DNA from: Casuarius casuarius
Taxonomy: Eukaryota; Chordata; Aves; Casuariiformes; Casuariidae
DNA length: 64,000 bases
Direction of reading: 5' to 3'
NCBI GenBank assembly: GCA_003342895.1
Contig: PTFA01000024.1
Span: 893,634 to 957,633, forward strand
In this document: piece after piece, positions 1 to 13,565 of the stretch
Layout of the letters: each line of letters starts with the position of its first letter
Numbering within the stretch: position 1 is the stretch's first letter
Program-made: the position numbers and the translations under genes
The notes under the pieces: model-generated
What the model saw: the letters and a program-made list of their open reading frames with translations, nothing else
Database searches by the model: none
Told to the model about the DNA's origin: nothing

Positions 1-1559
1 CTTTTGTCAAGCTTGAGTGAGTGCATTCACTATCCCCAAATACTTAGAGACACTCCTGTGTCTGAAGCTGAACATTATTTTCCAGCCTATATTAATACTA
101 ACAATGAATGGAAGAAGGCACTTTCTCCTTCATTTCTTTAGAGTGTGGGGAGAGAAGCAGAAGAGAAGAAATTGTATTTCACTTATTGCCAGCCAGTTAC
201 AGCATAATACCCTCTCATCATGAGAACACCAAGTAATGGTATCTTAACTAGGAACAGCTTTCTATTTCAAAAGCTGCACTTAAAGAAGCCTAATATTATA
301 TGCATAGTTTCTGACTGTCTTTCAGACACTGAGTCTACGGTTCTCTGGAATTATGTACTTTCTTTTGTAGGTCTGTCAACTTCTGCTGTGCTGAGAAGAG
401 CTCTCTTCTGTGGTATTGAAAATATTTCTGAAAGCATTAAAAAGATAAAGAACAGAAAGGCAATTCTACCTTTACACACAAAAAACCCTCATAAAAAACT
501 TGATCATTAAAGTACTTTAATCAGAAGATACTTGCCTTGGATCTAACAGATAAATCCTTGACGATGTGTTTCCTTCTAATCCAGCAGTTCTGACTCCAGA
601 TCATAGAGAAATAATGATGTAATCAACCACACTTAATCAAGCATCTGGCATCAAGCATTAATCAGACCAGAAGCTAAGGCTTGAGGGTGTACAGAAAACA
701 TGCAGCTTTCCTTCAGCTTGGGATGCTTTTGGATGGGCTGATGCACTACTGGGTAACGTTAATGAACAGGCAGGGCAGCGTCCAAGCATCACTGTCCATG
801 CTATCTATCAGTTAAAAGCACCCTTCATATTGAGTGTGTGAATGCAAGTACAATCATTGCTTGGGTGGCAGAACACCTGGAACAGCAGCTGTTACTCTGC
901 TGTCTCCTATTTGGTCATTTTACCGTAGCAAAGCAGCAGGAAATGCTGTGATGATTCTCCATGCAATTCACTGGGTAGGTTCATTACTGCTTATGTTACA
1001 AGTGAACTACTGTACGGTTTAGCTTTGGCAAACCACATATCCAGCTTGGTGCATGCTCATATAAATCCTGCTTGGTTTTTCAGTGTGCAGCCAACACTGT
1101 ATGCTGCAGCCTTACTGTTTCTTAATTTTGCTGATCTAGCTACCCACTTCATCTACCTCTTGCTTAATGCCAGCCTGCCCCAAATGTTCCTATTTGTTTC
1201 TTGGTGATCCTACATCTCACTTGGTGATTGAAGAGGAAGAAGCAGGAAAGAGCAGTTCCTCTTGTGACACACAGCTGGACAGACTGTTAAGATTACAGCT
1301 TTGTGAAGGATAAAGAGACATAGTGGAAACCACAGCAAAAATTATTAGAATAGCTACAGGTTATTTCAGAGTAATTACAGAACAGAAGCAATAAACTGCA
1401 CAAACCCAGTGATAGGGAATTTCTTCTACTATTTTAGGAGTCATTCCAAACAGTAACATCAACTGGTAAGGACAGTGAATGGTAGAAGACTTTCAGCCAG
1501 ACATTTTTTTTTGCAAAACCCAGTTCCAGTGGTATCAACAGAATGGGAAGAAAAGGGAT
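1..1559. other. Intergenic, nothing recognised
   Basis: AT-rich sequence downstream of CPSF6. Open frames are under 100 codons with no family resemblance. Confidence 0.7.
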
Positions 1560-2345
1560 TGAAGAATTAAATGACCGCTAAACAGAACACAAAAATAAAC
1601 TAGTATTTCTTGAAGATACAAACTTAGAAGGAATCATCCCTATAGAGAGGGATATCATACAGGAACAACTGAATGATCCAGAAAATGGTGCAGCAGGAAC
1701 AGAATGGGATTTAAGAGCATCAAATGTACCTAGGGTCTCTGCTGAGACAAAAGCTCATCTGTTGTAAATAACAGAGAAAACTGAGTATCTCATTTGATTA
1801 TAGGATCTACAAGACCACAATATGAGGCTGCAGTGGGCAAGATAATTCCAGTAAATAGGTTAAATGCTAATGCTAGCATACAAACTCTGATAAGACCTCA
1901 TCTGGAATATGGTGAATATTTCTTTCATAGGAATATATATTCTCTCCTATTACAGGAAAAATGAACTGAAATGCAAAATGCTAATGGGGCAAGGGGGCAG
2001 AACAGAGTCTGTCCTAAAGAATAGAAGACCCTTACTAAGCTTACCAAAATAAAGGCAGAGGAACAATAACTAGTTGGTATGAATGCCTTAAGGGGTTAAA
2101 TACAATGGGGAGGGGACAATATAGAGAACAATATCGGCACAAGAGCAAATGAATATAATCTGGCCAAGAAGAAATTCAGACAGCAACTTAGGTTTGTAAC
2201 TGTTGGAGCAGTGAAATAGGGGGATAGCCTTCCAGTAGGAACAGCAGGAGCAAAAACATCAGACAGACCCTATTGGGTTTTAAGATAAGTCTCAGAAGGG
2301 GTTATAAAATGTGGTTAGCTGACACACTAGGGGACTGAACTTCTT
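1560..2345 (+). mobile_element. Old, degraded CR1/L3-type LINE remnant
   Basis: Scattered blocks in the right order match the 3' part of old CR1-like LINEs. CACAATATGAGGCTGCAGTG comes first, then CTGATAAGACCTCATCTGGA (the end of reverse transcriptase). After these follow TAGGTTTGTAACTGTTGGAG and GTGAAATAGGGGGATAGCCT, typical of the terminal block. All frames are interrupted, so it is a fossil. The borders are approximate. Confidence 0.62.
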
Positions 2346-4844
2346 CTCCCAGGCTACATTCTCTAGTCTTATGTTGCTACTCAGTTAGCTCAGTTTATCC
2401 TGTGGCCTTGCAATTAAGTATGCAAGACTAAAGTCCCCCTCTCCCCCTTTTTACTTTTAATTTGCTGTGTTGGACATGACTTCTTACAGATAGGAGAATA
2501 GGAAAGAAACAGACTTCCTTTTTTTTTAAGCCTCACACATTTAAGGAAAAAAAAAAGTGGCAGAACTAGAGAAACTGGCACTGAACACATGTGCGAACAA
2601 AGGAAATCATGTCAAAAGTGGCTGTCTCCAAAGCAGTTGCTTTCTGGGTCACAAGGAAGTAGTTGTACAGGGCCAGCTACAGGGCAGAAAACCTGATCTC
2701 TATAGGAACAACAGTGGAATGAAAAAATCTGCACAAGGCGGTATGGAAAGGCCTGGAAATAAATGGGATTCCTTAAGCAAGACTGTTACACAGGCTCCTA
2801 CCTGTAGTAGAAGAAAGGGCTGAACAGCACCATGCAATGTGGTAGGTGGTGCTAGTGCCAAGACTGGGATAACCCTGAAGAAAAGGGCTCCTGAAGCCTG
2901 CTTCTGCCAACCTGTTTTGGGGGCTAATGCACACAACCTGCCACCACTATGCAACTGCTAAGCACCACCTCCACCCAAGTAGGCAGTTTAGGTGAAGTAC
3001 TATCATATGTGGTGGTCTTAAAAGAAATGACCCATGAAAGATCGGAAAGTTGGCTACTTCTGCAATAGTTTTAAAACTCCTGCTGAGTTTTAATACTCAA
3101 AAAAGTGTCCCAGTTGTGCAGCTCAAAGCATCTAGCTACCCTGGTACTTTGCATTCATTGTAAAGCACTGTGCCTGCTGGCTCCCGCGGCAGAACCACCG
3201 GTGCACAGAAGAAACATGCTCCTGACCACACTAATGGGTATGTGGCTACGTATGGTCACAACCATAGCTGGTTCCTGGTGTCAGCAATACATCTAAAGTG
3301 GTAAGGCTTACGAGCTGTGTGTACGAATCTGAGACTGGTTTTCTTCAGCCAACAAACTTTCCTTTTTGTTTGCTGCAAACCAGGATAATCTAGAAATCTG
3401 CCGGTTTTATCCTGAGACAGGAATAATACAAGACATAATTACTGAAATGAGTGGGGAAATATGAGAAACTGGAAGCTATTTGTTGCACACTGACTGTACT
3501 ACATGGCACCAAGAGCTGGGATAATCTTCATCTGACTGTCTACCTTTCATTTTAAAATTCCCTCAGATAAAAAGGCACACAGGTATGGCCTGTTTGATAT
3601 ATAAAGAACAACTTCCAAATCAAGACTTTGAGCAAAATTGTATGACTAGGTATTCTAACATAATTAGGTAAACTGAAGACTTAATTCCAGAATTGTGGCT
3701 GTATATTTGATAAATTTTTCAAGTTAAAAAGAGGTCGCAACATTTTAATCTTCATAAGGGGACTACATATAATCTCAGAGGTGTTAATCTCGCATGAGAT
3801 TCATTTAAGTATTTCCTCAAACTTCTTACACTATCCTAGGAAGAACTAAAGTAAGTGGGGGAAGAGGCCTCCTGCTCCAAGAAACAGGCACAGCAGGAGG
3901 TAGCACAAATCTAGTTCCAGGAATGAACACTATACTACCACCTCTCCTGCTAGCCCCTGATGGTTTTAACAGACTATTAATTTAATTAGGTGGTAAAGCT
4001 TTTTGTTTTTGGTAACTTGCCAGTTTTCTATTCTAAATAAAGAGGTGAATTTATATAAACCCTACCCTGTTGCTCAGTAATGCACCCAAGCCCCTCATAG
4101 TTAATAATCCATGCTAGTTATTGCTGTAATTATCAGCAAAAGAATGCTGAAGGAAGTGACAATGCAGAGGTCAGGGCTTTATTTCTACATTCCTTTTGAG
4201 TAAAAGACACAAAATTACTTTTCTTTTTTCCTTCCCAAATAACTTCACTGAATGGAATATAGGGGATAACTGTTAAAATTGGGAGGTCACAGCAGGGATC
4301 CCACATGATAGAAAATTTTTATTTTTCTGAAGTATCATACTGTTACTGCTGTGGAAGAAACAGTGAGAAAATTTTACAGGACTCCAGCTGAGATGGAAGC
4401 CAGCCAGCAGATAGTTTTGACCATTATGGAGAATTTATACTAAAACAGAAAAGCTCAAAATAGAGGTTTTCTTGTAGAGAGAAATGGTAAGGTTAATCAC
4501 TCCCATCATTTTTTATAGCTGCTAATAAAACATTGACATTCTCTGAACCTTTTCATTCAAAATACTTTATATATTAAAAAACACCCAAAACACAATTTAG
4601 ATGTTATTTCCAACAGTTTCTTCTACAGCACTCAGTTGGCTGTTCTGCTTTGTTCAACATTTTTGTCATTCTTACACTATGGGTCTTTGAGAAAATGGGA
4701 GCTGCAAACCAACATGTTGTAAAGATTCCAGGCTAAATGATTTAGGAAAGTGAGAATGCAGTTTTAATTATGTATAGGCTCCAATTAACTTTTTGAGGTT
4801 GGAGCCCAAGTCCCTTACAGCCTGATCCATGAATAAGGATTCTG

Positions 4845-4905
4845 TTTGGGATGAATGGTCTCTGTTTTAGGTCCCTTTCAGCAGTGCAATGTTGTAACAT
4901 ACCCA
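4845..4905 (+). mobile_element. Possible CR1 tail fragment
   Basis: The stretch GATGAATGGTCTCTG followed by TTTAGGTCCCTTTCAGCAG resembles the CR1 terminal block (ATGATCTCTAGAGGTCCCTT then a CCAAC-type sequence). It is short and diverged, so it may be chance. Confidence 0.3.
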
Positions 4906-6128
4906 GGTAGGGCCACATATTTTGAAGTGAAGCACAGTCTGCTGATTGTAAAGGGTGAAGGTAGCTGTCTGTCCATCAAAAATGAGTAGATGGCTAAACA
5001 GGGGAAGGGGACACCAGGGAGTTTTAAGCATCAGTTCTGAAATACGGCAAAGCCTGTAGAACCACGGCTGTACCTCTTGGCTCTTTCAAAGGCAAACACC
5101 GCCTGTTCCACATGGAAACCCACCCATCCTCTGCTACTTTTCAGAAAAGTGTTTGTCAGAGCAACTACAGCCAACGTTTTCTCCTCCTACATGGATATTA
5201 TCTTTCAGTGTTTTCTGTGTCAATGGAATGCTTCTAAGTATTAAAATATTTTTCACTTCACATTGAAGTGTACTATATAGGAAAGCATATGCAGGAATTT
5301 AACAATAGTGCACTCAAGGGCATTCAAAATAATACAGAAAAAATAAAGTGAGAAACACAAACTTTTTAATGAGGTGTCAGGACAATAAAAAAGCATTTAG
5401 TGGAAGAAGGGGAAGAAGTGACTGCCATCTTCTTAAATCTAGGGCAGTTGGGGATTACCAAATCTAATTTTGCTGCACAGCTCATATAACTCTTAAGGAG
5501 AGGGATATATGGGATAAGTGACTAATGTATGGACATCACATTATTCAGGCAAACAAGGGTCTCAGACATATAATTGTGCTCACTTATCCAAAGCCTCATT
5601 AGTCAAGCAGGTGTTAGAAGTAATATTTTTAGATGGGCTGATTAAATCTATTTTCCTCTAAACTATTCAGTTTTCAGTCTTTTGCAATTCTGTTTTTAAT
5701 AGATCAGTTCTCCAAATATTCTCTCCCCAAAACCACGTATTTGAAATATAGGCTTTAAAACAAAAATGCCCAACTCCCAAGAGCTACTTTTACAGGCTTC
5801 CTTTTTACCTAAATCTCAGAAACTACACGCACTAAAGAGGGAACATGTGGCAACCCGCCATTTCCCACAGGCAAACAGAAGCTGAAGAATCTTTCGGTTC
5901 TTAAGATTATTAAGCAATAAAGAGAGGGTTTTTTCAGACCACTAGATGGCAGGAGGAGACTTTAAGAGCACTTTTGAGTCTTCTTGACACTTTGAACGTG
6001 TTCTTCTTTGTGTGACAGAACACCTGGGGGCCTAAAGTCACTATAAATATATAGGATAGAAAGATGAAACCTAGTCGATGAGTACCAGGGCCAAGTAGAT
6101 TCAAGTGTTTCAGAAAACATGTTCAGCA

Positions 6129-6173
6129 ATATATATATATACACATACACACACACACACACACATATATATA
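6129..6173. repeat. (AT)n(AC)n(AT)n compound microsatellite
   Basis: Alternating AT, then about ten AC units, then AT again, ending in an A run. The short open frames across it are products of the repeat. Confidence 0.95.
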
Positions 6174-6500
6174 AAAAACAATTGTTCTTTACACTGGGGC
6201 ATTTCTGTAATCTGCAAAATGGACAAACTCTGGGAAGAAATTCACTCTTCCAATGCTTTCCTGTTTCCATTTCCCACTTACACAGCTGGTACAAGGTTTA
6301 TAAGAATTAGTTAATGCAGTCTGATGGGAAGCAGAGTACTAATATGGTTTTCCATAAATTGTTCAGAAGGGATGAATAAGCAGAAGCGGATAATTAAAAA
6401 TTGATAGCTGTCTTCTACCCACAGAGGAAAGATCTATATTTCAAGACACAAACAAACCCCCAGACTCTGTAACTGTTTATGCACCTTCCCAGGAGTGGTG

Positions 6501-6529
6501 TTTTGTTTTGTTTTTTTTTTTTTTTTTTT
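6501..6529. repeat. T-rich run with T19
   Basis: TTTTG repeated twice, then 19 T at 6511-6529. Confidence 0.9.
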
Positions 6530-8370
6530 GGTAAGCAGAAAAAAGACAGAAAACTTTTTACCAGTTCCTTCAGCTCCACATACCTTAATTTGTTTCAGCA
6601 TTAAAAGCATGGACTGGAATCTTCACTGTTTTCTGTGATGTGAAACATATTCTGCTATGTGCCCAGGAGAAAGGGAGAGTCTCCTCTTTGGCTCAACTCC
6701 AGCTCACACTTAGACCAGCTAAAATGTCACCTGGTCCTTGTAGCACCAGTCGTCCTTTCTCCCTTGTCTGGCTGACAGCAGCACACTGTTGAAAATAAAC
6801 TTCCTTCCACAGGCTGCCAATGTATCACACCACTTTTGCATCTTTCACAAAAGCCCTCCTTCCACCTCCAGCCTACAAAAGGAAATATATTCTGACCTTG
6901 CTCTCACTTTGGCCTCTTTCTCTCTTGTTTTTCTAATGTTTCTCTCCTGCAAATTTCCCAACAAGTTATTTTTCTTGGATGTGAATCAGATTTATTTTAT
7001 CTGTACCTCTAACCATTTACTCAAAATTTTCAAAAGCCATTGCTTTTTAGTAATGAATCCTTTAAGAAAAAAAACTGATAAACATATAATGCAACTTTCT
7101 TTTTCTTGCAATTCCATTTAAAGGTCCATCTATCTCTTACATGGCAAACTCCCTTGAGCAGCAGCACTCTGAACAACTGCAACTTGTAGAACATTAATGA
7201 GCATCAGCTCTTTAAAATTAATTCTTCACTATGTTTGGAATAATCTGTGTTGTAAGCCAAGATATATCCAACAGATCAAGTAAACTTCTTATCCTTCAAC
7301 TACTTCACCCCTGCTGTCAGATGTATTAAGAGTGTGCAGACTAATCCCTATAAAAAATAAACTATGCTACCAAGTGGCTATCCTTGTAAAAATGCACAGA
7401 GGTTAACTTGGCAAGCATCTTGTTGAATGGTATTTCTGAGAACATGATGCTGCAGGCTTTCATAAGGACTCAGCTAACTGCCAATACAAAACACAGGTTC
7501 TGACCCCACAATAATTAAAGCAGTGCTTCCTTTCCTAGCAGGTCCCAATTTGTCATAGTCTAGTATTTCAGGATAAATTGGGGGCAAAGACTCCACAAGT
7601 GTGCCCACATCTCTGATATTCCTGTAATAGTGTTTGTATAGAAGATGTCTTGCTGTAATTGTAAGCTACACACCTGCTACAAGCTGCATCTTCCTTTTAC
7701 GCAGTCTGCACTGAACAAACTTATCTTTCACAGCTATATACTGACTTTGCTTTGTTGATTTTAGAATGTGATTTGCATTCTGCTCTTCCTCTCTTTTGCA
7801 ACTCATCTCCCCTGGACCAGCTGCAATATTACCTGAAATGAAAAGGAGAAAGTTTCAAGGATGAACCAGGGGAGAATGAAAAGGCACAGAACACAACTGA
7901 TATTCTGAGTCTGAGGGTCTCTTCCCTCCCCAAATATAACAGGGGACAAAAAGAACACATAACTACTTATGCAAGTTTTGCTTCCCAGCAGACACATCTC
8001 TTTCACTTCCACACAGAGTTCAAAAATAAAGCCTCTCCTAGATCCCCAATGCTCCTCTATTGACAGAAGATGAGGCAAGACGCTGGCTTTGCAAGAGGAG
8101 AAAGTTCACTAGCGCATTCACTGAAGTTGGGTCAGAAGTGGTTCAGCAGCAGAAGGGAAGACTTTCTCTTTGCATAAAGATACTTTGGGGACTTTGCTGC
8201 TCGGCTATCTGTGCTGCAAAACCTGCAACAGAGTATTTGCATAAGAATGCAAGAGCTGCTTCATCCTGCAGTCTATAAATCTCTCTTTAATGGCAGCTGG
8301 TTTTAAAAGCCCGCAGCTCATAGAAGCAGCTACTTTAGGCATCCCCTTGCTAAACCTTAGGAATATTCCA

Positions 8371-8403
8371 CCCCTCCTGCCCCCTCCCCCCCCCCCCCCC
8401 CCC
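8371..8403. repeat. C-rich run with C18
   Basis: CCCC-T blocks followed by 18 uninterrupted C at 8386-8403. The minus strand is G18. Length is uncertain in any assembly. Confidence 0.95.
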
Positions 8404-9499
8404 AAGCCTGCCAGTCAATATTGTCAGGGCCACACAGTGTTGTTACCCAAATGTTATGGCTGTGCTCAGAAACAGGTTTGGTTTTTTTGCTTTTTTAAAA
8501 ACAGTTTTCCTCCTGGAATATAGGATAGATGGGAAGGAGTCAGCCTTCTTCTGAGGTTGGCCTGCCTGCAGCAAGAGGTAGCCAACAGGAAGCATCTGCC
8601 CCACTTTCTGCATTGCTAGACAGCAGAGGGAGGAAGAAGCAAGGAAAATAATCTTCTGCTGAAGCCTGGATTCTCTCCCTTCAGCTCACATGAGGCTCTG
8701 ACCTTTCAATCTGCAGCAAATGCAGACAAGACTCTGAAAGAGGCTGGAGGCAAGGTTCTTGCAAGTAGGGATGCGCAGAGAAGTCTTCCTAACATATACC
8801 CTCCAAGTCAGCATTTGTCATTACAGAGTAAAAATGTTTTTTCTCCTTAAGTTTCTGTAAGATGGAAAACATCTCCTGCCCCCAAACAGCAATACCCAGT
8901 TCTGCAATTTGTGCTGACCTCAGCACAGCCGACAGCTGGAGTTCGGAACAAGTTTTGGAATAAGAGATTGCGAGTTTCAACTCCCTGCTGCAGGACCTCC
9001 TTCAGAAATGTGAGCTTCAGTCTCACAGACTAGCTGAACAGCAGGCATGCAGGAGGAAGGGAAGTCTCCGTGGCTTTAAACAAAAATTCTCTTCCAATTT
9101 TAGAATTCTTTCTTGTAAGAGGTTTTAATGAAACTATTCTTTTGCCCAAGTTGAAACACTCTTCCTTGGGAAGTTTCATCAAATCATTTCCTTGTCTGGA
9201 CAGGTGACATTTTCCCAGTATGCAAAAGGAAAAAATTTACTCGAAGTGCTTACCTTCCTCCTCCTCCTGCTACTGATTCAGGACAGATCTTGAGGATCTG
9301 GCATCCTGGTTAATTAATCTATGCTTGAATGCTTCCGCAAAGAATTTGTCCATGTACTACTGAATCCTCATTATGTTTATCACAGGCTATACATCCTGTG
9401 CTTTTGGGGATAGGATGCTCTATGATTCTCTCCCATTCAGTAATGGGAACTGCTGAACACCCTAACCTAGAGGAAAATTGCAACAAGGTAGTTTAAAAT

Positions 9500-9522
9500 T
9501 AAAAAAACAAAACAAAACAAAA
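9500..9522. repeat. (AAAAC)n run
   Basis: A run followed by AAAAC units. Similar to the one at about 25858-25879 in intron 6. Confidence 0.85.
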
Positions 9523-11045
9523 AGATTAGCAGTGATTTTCACTCGTGCTCTCAACTCAAAGCAAAGCCTGGAGCCCCAGCTGAGAACCCCACCTACCTCA
9601 GTTCAAACCATGTCAGAACCTCCACGTTGATAATGAAACCAGGGCTAAAATCCAGGTTAATCTAGTTAAGAACCCAGGTTAACTGTGAAGTTCGGCATAC
9701 CTGCTGCAGTAAATAATCTTTGGCCAAGTTACTTTTCATATCTTGTTGCTCGCTACTTTAAACAATTAAAGTTTGAGCCCCTTAGAGTCACTGAATATTA
9801 TTTTAATTATTACAGATTTAGAGTAGTAGGCAAAGAAATTCAGATTCATTTTCTAATGAGTGTTTGTTTCCTCTTCACGGACCTACAGAATTGACCAGCT
9901 TCATTCATTCAAAAATCGTATTTAAATAAAATCCTGACTATTCTTATTTTCAAGCCAATCAGGTTGCACATCAGACTTCTTTCTGAAGCTACAAGGACTA
10001 GAATAAAAGGGTTTTTTCCAAATGAAAATCAGAGTTCTCACATAATCCTACCATTGCAGAATGCTGGAGGCTTGCCACAGACCTAAGTTGGAGATGCAAA
10101 CACTGCAAAATGGTACCAATAGTTTAACATAGTACAACAGATATAATGTATATTGTTACACAGTAAATCAACTTCAACTTCATCAACAAATATTATGAAG
10201 AGTAAGTTCACCATTAGAATGGCACAGTATAATGCTAATAATAGCCTTCTGTATTTAACATCATATGTGTTTTACACATACACAGTGATTTAGCAGCAGA
10301 GGAGTAAATCATCTGTCCTGTTAAACCACAGCATCAAGATTAGTTTTAAAGCATTACAGGTTATTCTGCTGGTACCAGACCAACTCTCTGCATGAGATGA
10401 ACTGACAACAGTTCACCGTGGCATACAGCTGATCTTTTGACAAAAAGCAGCTTGGTTTAACCCACTGCTGTGTTTAAAAAAGACATGCACTTCGTAATGA
10501 CTAACATTTGCCAGATTTGGTCAACTAAGGAAGCCAGACTGAAAAAAAAAAAAGTTTTGTTATCACTGTTTTAACCCATGCTACTCAACAAGCCCACAGC
10601 TCTGAAGTACTTCAGGAGGCATTTACACTAATGTTTGATTCTCAAAATATGATTTAAAAAGACTGCAATTAATTTACACAGCTTGTTGTTATTGCTTTTT
10701 CTTCACAGTGATATACTACATGTGGGTCACTGTATGTCACAGAAAAAATATTACAGACAAAGATATCCCAGTTGATTTAAAAAAAAAAAAAATCAATGTA
10801 TGCACTTCTCACTAACTCAAAACTCTGCAAAAAGTGTTTTATCGCTTTAGAGACCAGATCAGAAGGACAACAGCTGGTATAAACAAAAATCATTTCATTT
10901 CTAGATTTAGAAATAATGATAGCACAGAATCTAGCCATAATTGCATTCACACTCTAAGTTTTAATGTCTGAATATTTGAGAAGAATCTGACATAGTGACC
11001 ACTGCAAGGATAGCAGACAAGCTGAAATGAAGACAGACAAAATTA

Positions 11046-11070
11046 TTTATTTATAAAAATGGGTTTTATT
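11046..11070 (-). terminator. Candidate distal poly(A) signals of CPSF6
   Basis: Two AATAAA hexamers on the minus strand, at 11065-11070 and 11046-11051, 13 bases apart. They are followed by a U/GU-rich stretch (TTTTGTCTGTCTTC) at about 11029-11042, as expected of a downstream element. This is the best-formed cleavage and polyadenylation site I saw downstream of the gene. Confidence 0.45.
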
Positions 11071-13543
11071 TCTTCAGTACAAGGTAAACTACTATTGCAG
11101 TTTAAGACCAACAAAAAAGTTGGACAGCAAATTGCTTAACAGTCTCCTAAAGGCTGAAAAAAAGAAAATCATGAAAACTAAAAGTTAATGCAGTATTTCA
11201 AGTATAACATCAAGAAAAAAATGGAACTATCCCTAAACGTATAGCCTAAGTACCTCCACTGAAAATGCATTAAAATGCACATTTGCTAGGATACCATCTT
11301 ACCTTGTTGAGAAATACGGGTCTCCAGAGACTCGAGTATTCAACAGACTCTTTGGCCTGCTGGTATCAGAAAACTGCTTACTATATATAAAATCCTTTGG
11401 AGTTGGACATTCTGACAAACATCCATTTCTTTATATTTTGCATTGCAATTCTGCATTCCAAAGCAGACCAGCCCCAATGCCAATTTCAAACAATTTCTTG
11501 AATAGTTTACTCATACCTCTTTGCACCAAAAGGGAACGAGGAAGTGGAACATATAGTAAGATAACACAGCCTTTATGTTTAAAAAGTCAGCAGTGCTAGT
11601 AATCTTCATAAAAATGTTAAGGTTTACCAAATAGGAATACATTTCACTTCTAAAACACTTGATTTTTTTGTTTGTTTGGGGTTTTTTTGTTTGTTTTCTA
11701 AAAAGGACACGTGCACTAGTAAGGAAAGTGAATTTGCAATCACTTGTATTTATAAAAGCACATTCCTCAGTTTCTTATTTTTGAAGATCACACAAATGTC
11801 TGTTTCATAATCCAATAATAATATGCACACTTTAAAATATTTTCTATTACAAAATACAGTATACAAGAGGGTCAGGCCACCAAGGTATATTAATTGAATA
11901 TATTCAAAAATGTTAGTGCTGAATCATGTAAAATCACATTTATTACATGGTATGACTGGATGGGAATTTTTACAACTGAAATGCTCCCTTTCATTGGGAT
12001 CAAATGTATACAGTTTACTATTTTCAAGATACTTCAATAGAACTAGTGTATTTCAAAGGAAGCTTTAAAACATTTAAGCAGAGACAGAGGTCATACCAGA
12101 ACCTAATATCCACTGGAATAACCAGGGCATTAGAAAGGATTAAAGTACTAACAAGTGCATAATACCCAAATAGAAGATTCTTTACCACATTTTGTCCAAC
12201 ATGGAAAAAATCCCATGAGAACATCAAATTAAAGAACTTTTATGCTCCAAATTACTCTTTAATAATTCATTCCCTAAAGCTAAGATTAAACTGAAAGCAC
12301 ATAGCATGTAAGATCACCTTAATTAAAAAAAAAAAAGGCAAACAAAACAAAACCATACACCCCAAACCCAAGCCTATCTGCAATATTAATTGCAAGGCAA
12401 TAGAGCGTAAAGTTACAAGAGACAAAATTTCTGCAGAAACATCATGACTGATTAGCATACTTTGACCATTTTGTTTAAGATCTACATAATCAATTACCAA
12501 AGCAATTTAAATCCTTAAAAAAAATCCATGTTGCTTCTTCTCAAAGTCAGAACACTTGCTTTGGACAGAATTCAATCTGCTTTAAGAATATGCACACTGA
12601 TCTGCACTTTCCTTCTATGAGATACGATAGGGTTAATATTTCAATGCAGAAGAATTTAGTGTCTTGGATTTCTGAAGTGTATCAGTCTTAAACACGCATG
12701 TCTTATATTTGAATCTACATGACAAACAGTATCTTAAGCATTGAGCTAGGAAATTTAAGGCTGTATCTCAGTCTACACAGGAACCAATGGTAACTTTAAG
12801 ACGCTACATAAAAAAAAAATCTATAAATAAAGTTAGGAAAAAAGTCTGTTCAATCTGTACAGAAAGCAAATAGATAAGAAAAGGAATTCAGGAATTAAGT
12901 ATTTCTATAAAGAATGTCATGTTTTTTTTCCTAGGAATACATATGACAAGTATATACAACATTTAAATTTGCAGTTATCCACATACAACTAGGGAAAACA
13001 TTTACAAGGATTTGGGTATGCAACTAAACAGTCAGATAAAAAGATACAATAGAAAAACTAAGCCTCACCAGTCTAAAAGAAACAAAAATAGAGAACATCC
13101 ACTCCTAAAAAAACAAAAAAAACCCCCAAAATACCAAAAAACCACAAAACAACAACAACAAAAAAAAACCCTCCCCCAAAAAACCCCTAACACCTTAATT
13201 TAATAAGGTATCTTGTTAACACAGAAAATGCAACAGCTATCCAAATTCTTAAGTCACACTCTAAATAAATTTGAGGAAGTTCTGACAAACATTTTTCATA
13301 ATGCAATCAGAACTTAAATTATTGGCACAGAAAGCAGAAAGGAATGGGGTGGGGGAATGCACATCTTCCAAAATTTTTTTTTGTTCTTTTGAAGAACTGT
13401 TTTTGACCTGTCAAAATATTTATTCCAGAAGAAACTTTACTTTTTTGAAAACAATACTTTTATTCTTTTTTAAAGCAACCCTAGCTTTTCTTTAAAAAAA
13501 GGAAAAAAAACAACCTACTGTAAAACATTTTTTTTTGCTCAAG

Positions 13544-13565
13544 CACCACCACCACCCCCCCCCCC
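13544..13565. repeat. (CAC)n followed by C run
   Basis: Four CAC-type units running into a C homopolymer of about 11-13 bases. Confidence 0.9.

Larger units (their letters stand above)
2346..11024. other. Intergenic region downstream of CPSF6
   Basis: About 8.7 kb with microsatellites, possibly a CR1 tail at 4.85 kb, and a slightly richer stretch at 8.0-9.1 kb with an octamer/TATA-like pair. No lysozyme exon (the next gene on this side in other vertebrates) is visible. All open frames are short and unconvincing. Confidence 0.7.

Noticed and set aside
6105..6314. Short open frames over the AT/AC microsatellite
   Set aside because: The Tyr/Ile/Thr/His repeats are translations of the dinucleotide run.
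1..11024. Lysozyme (LYZ) exons, expected on this side by vertebrate gene order
   Set aside because: None of the conserved lysozyme sequence is present in any frame. The gene probably lies beyond the left edge.
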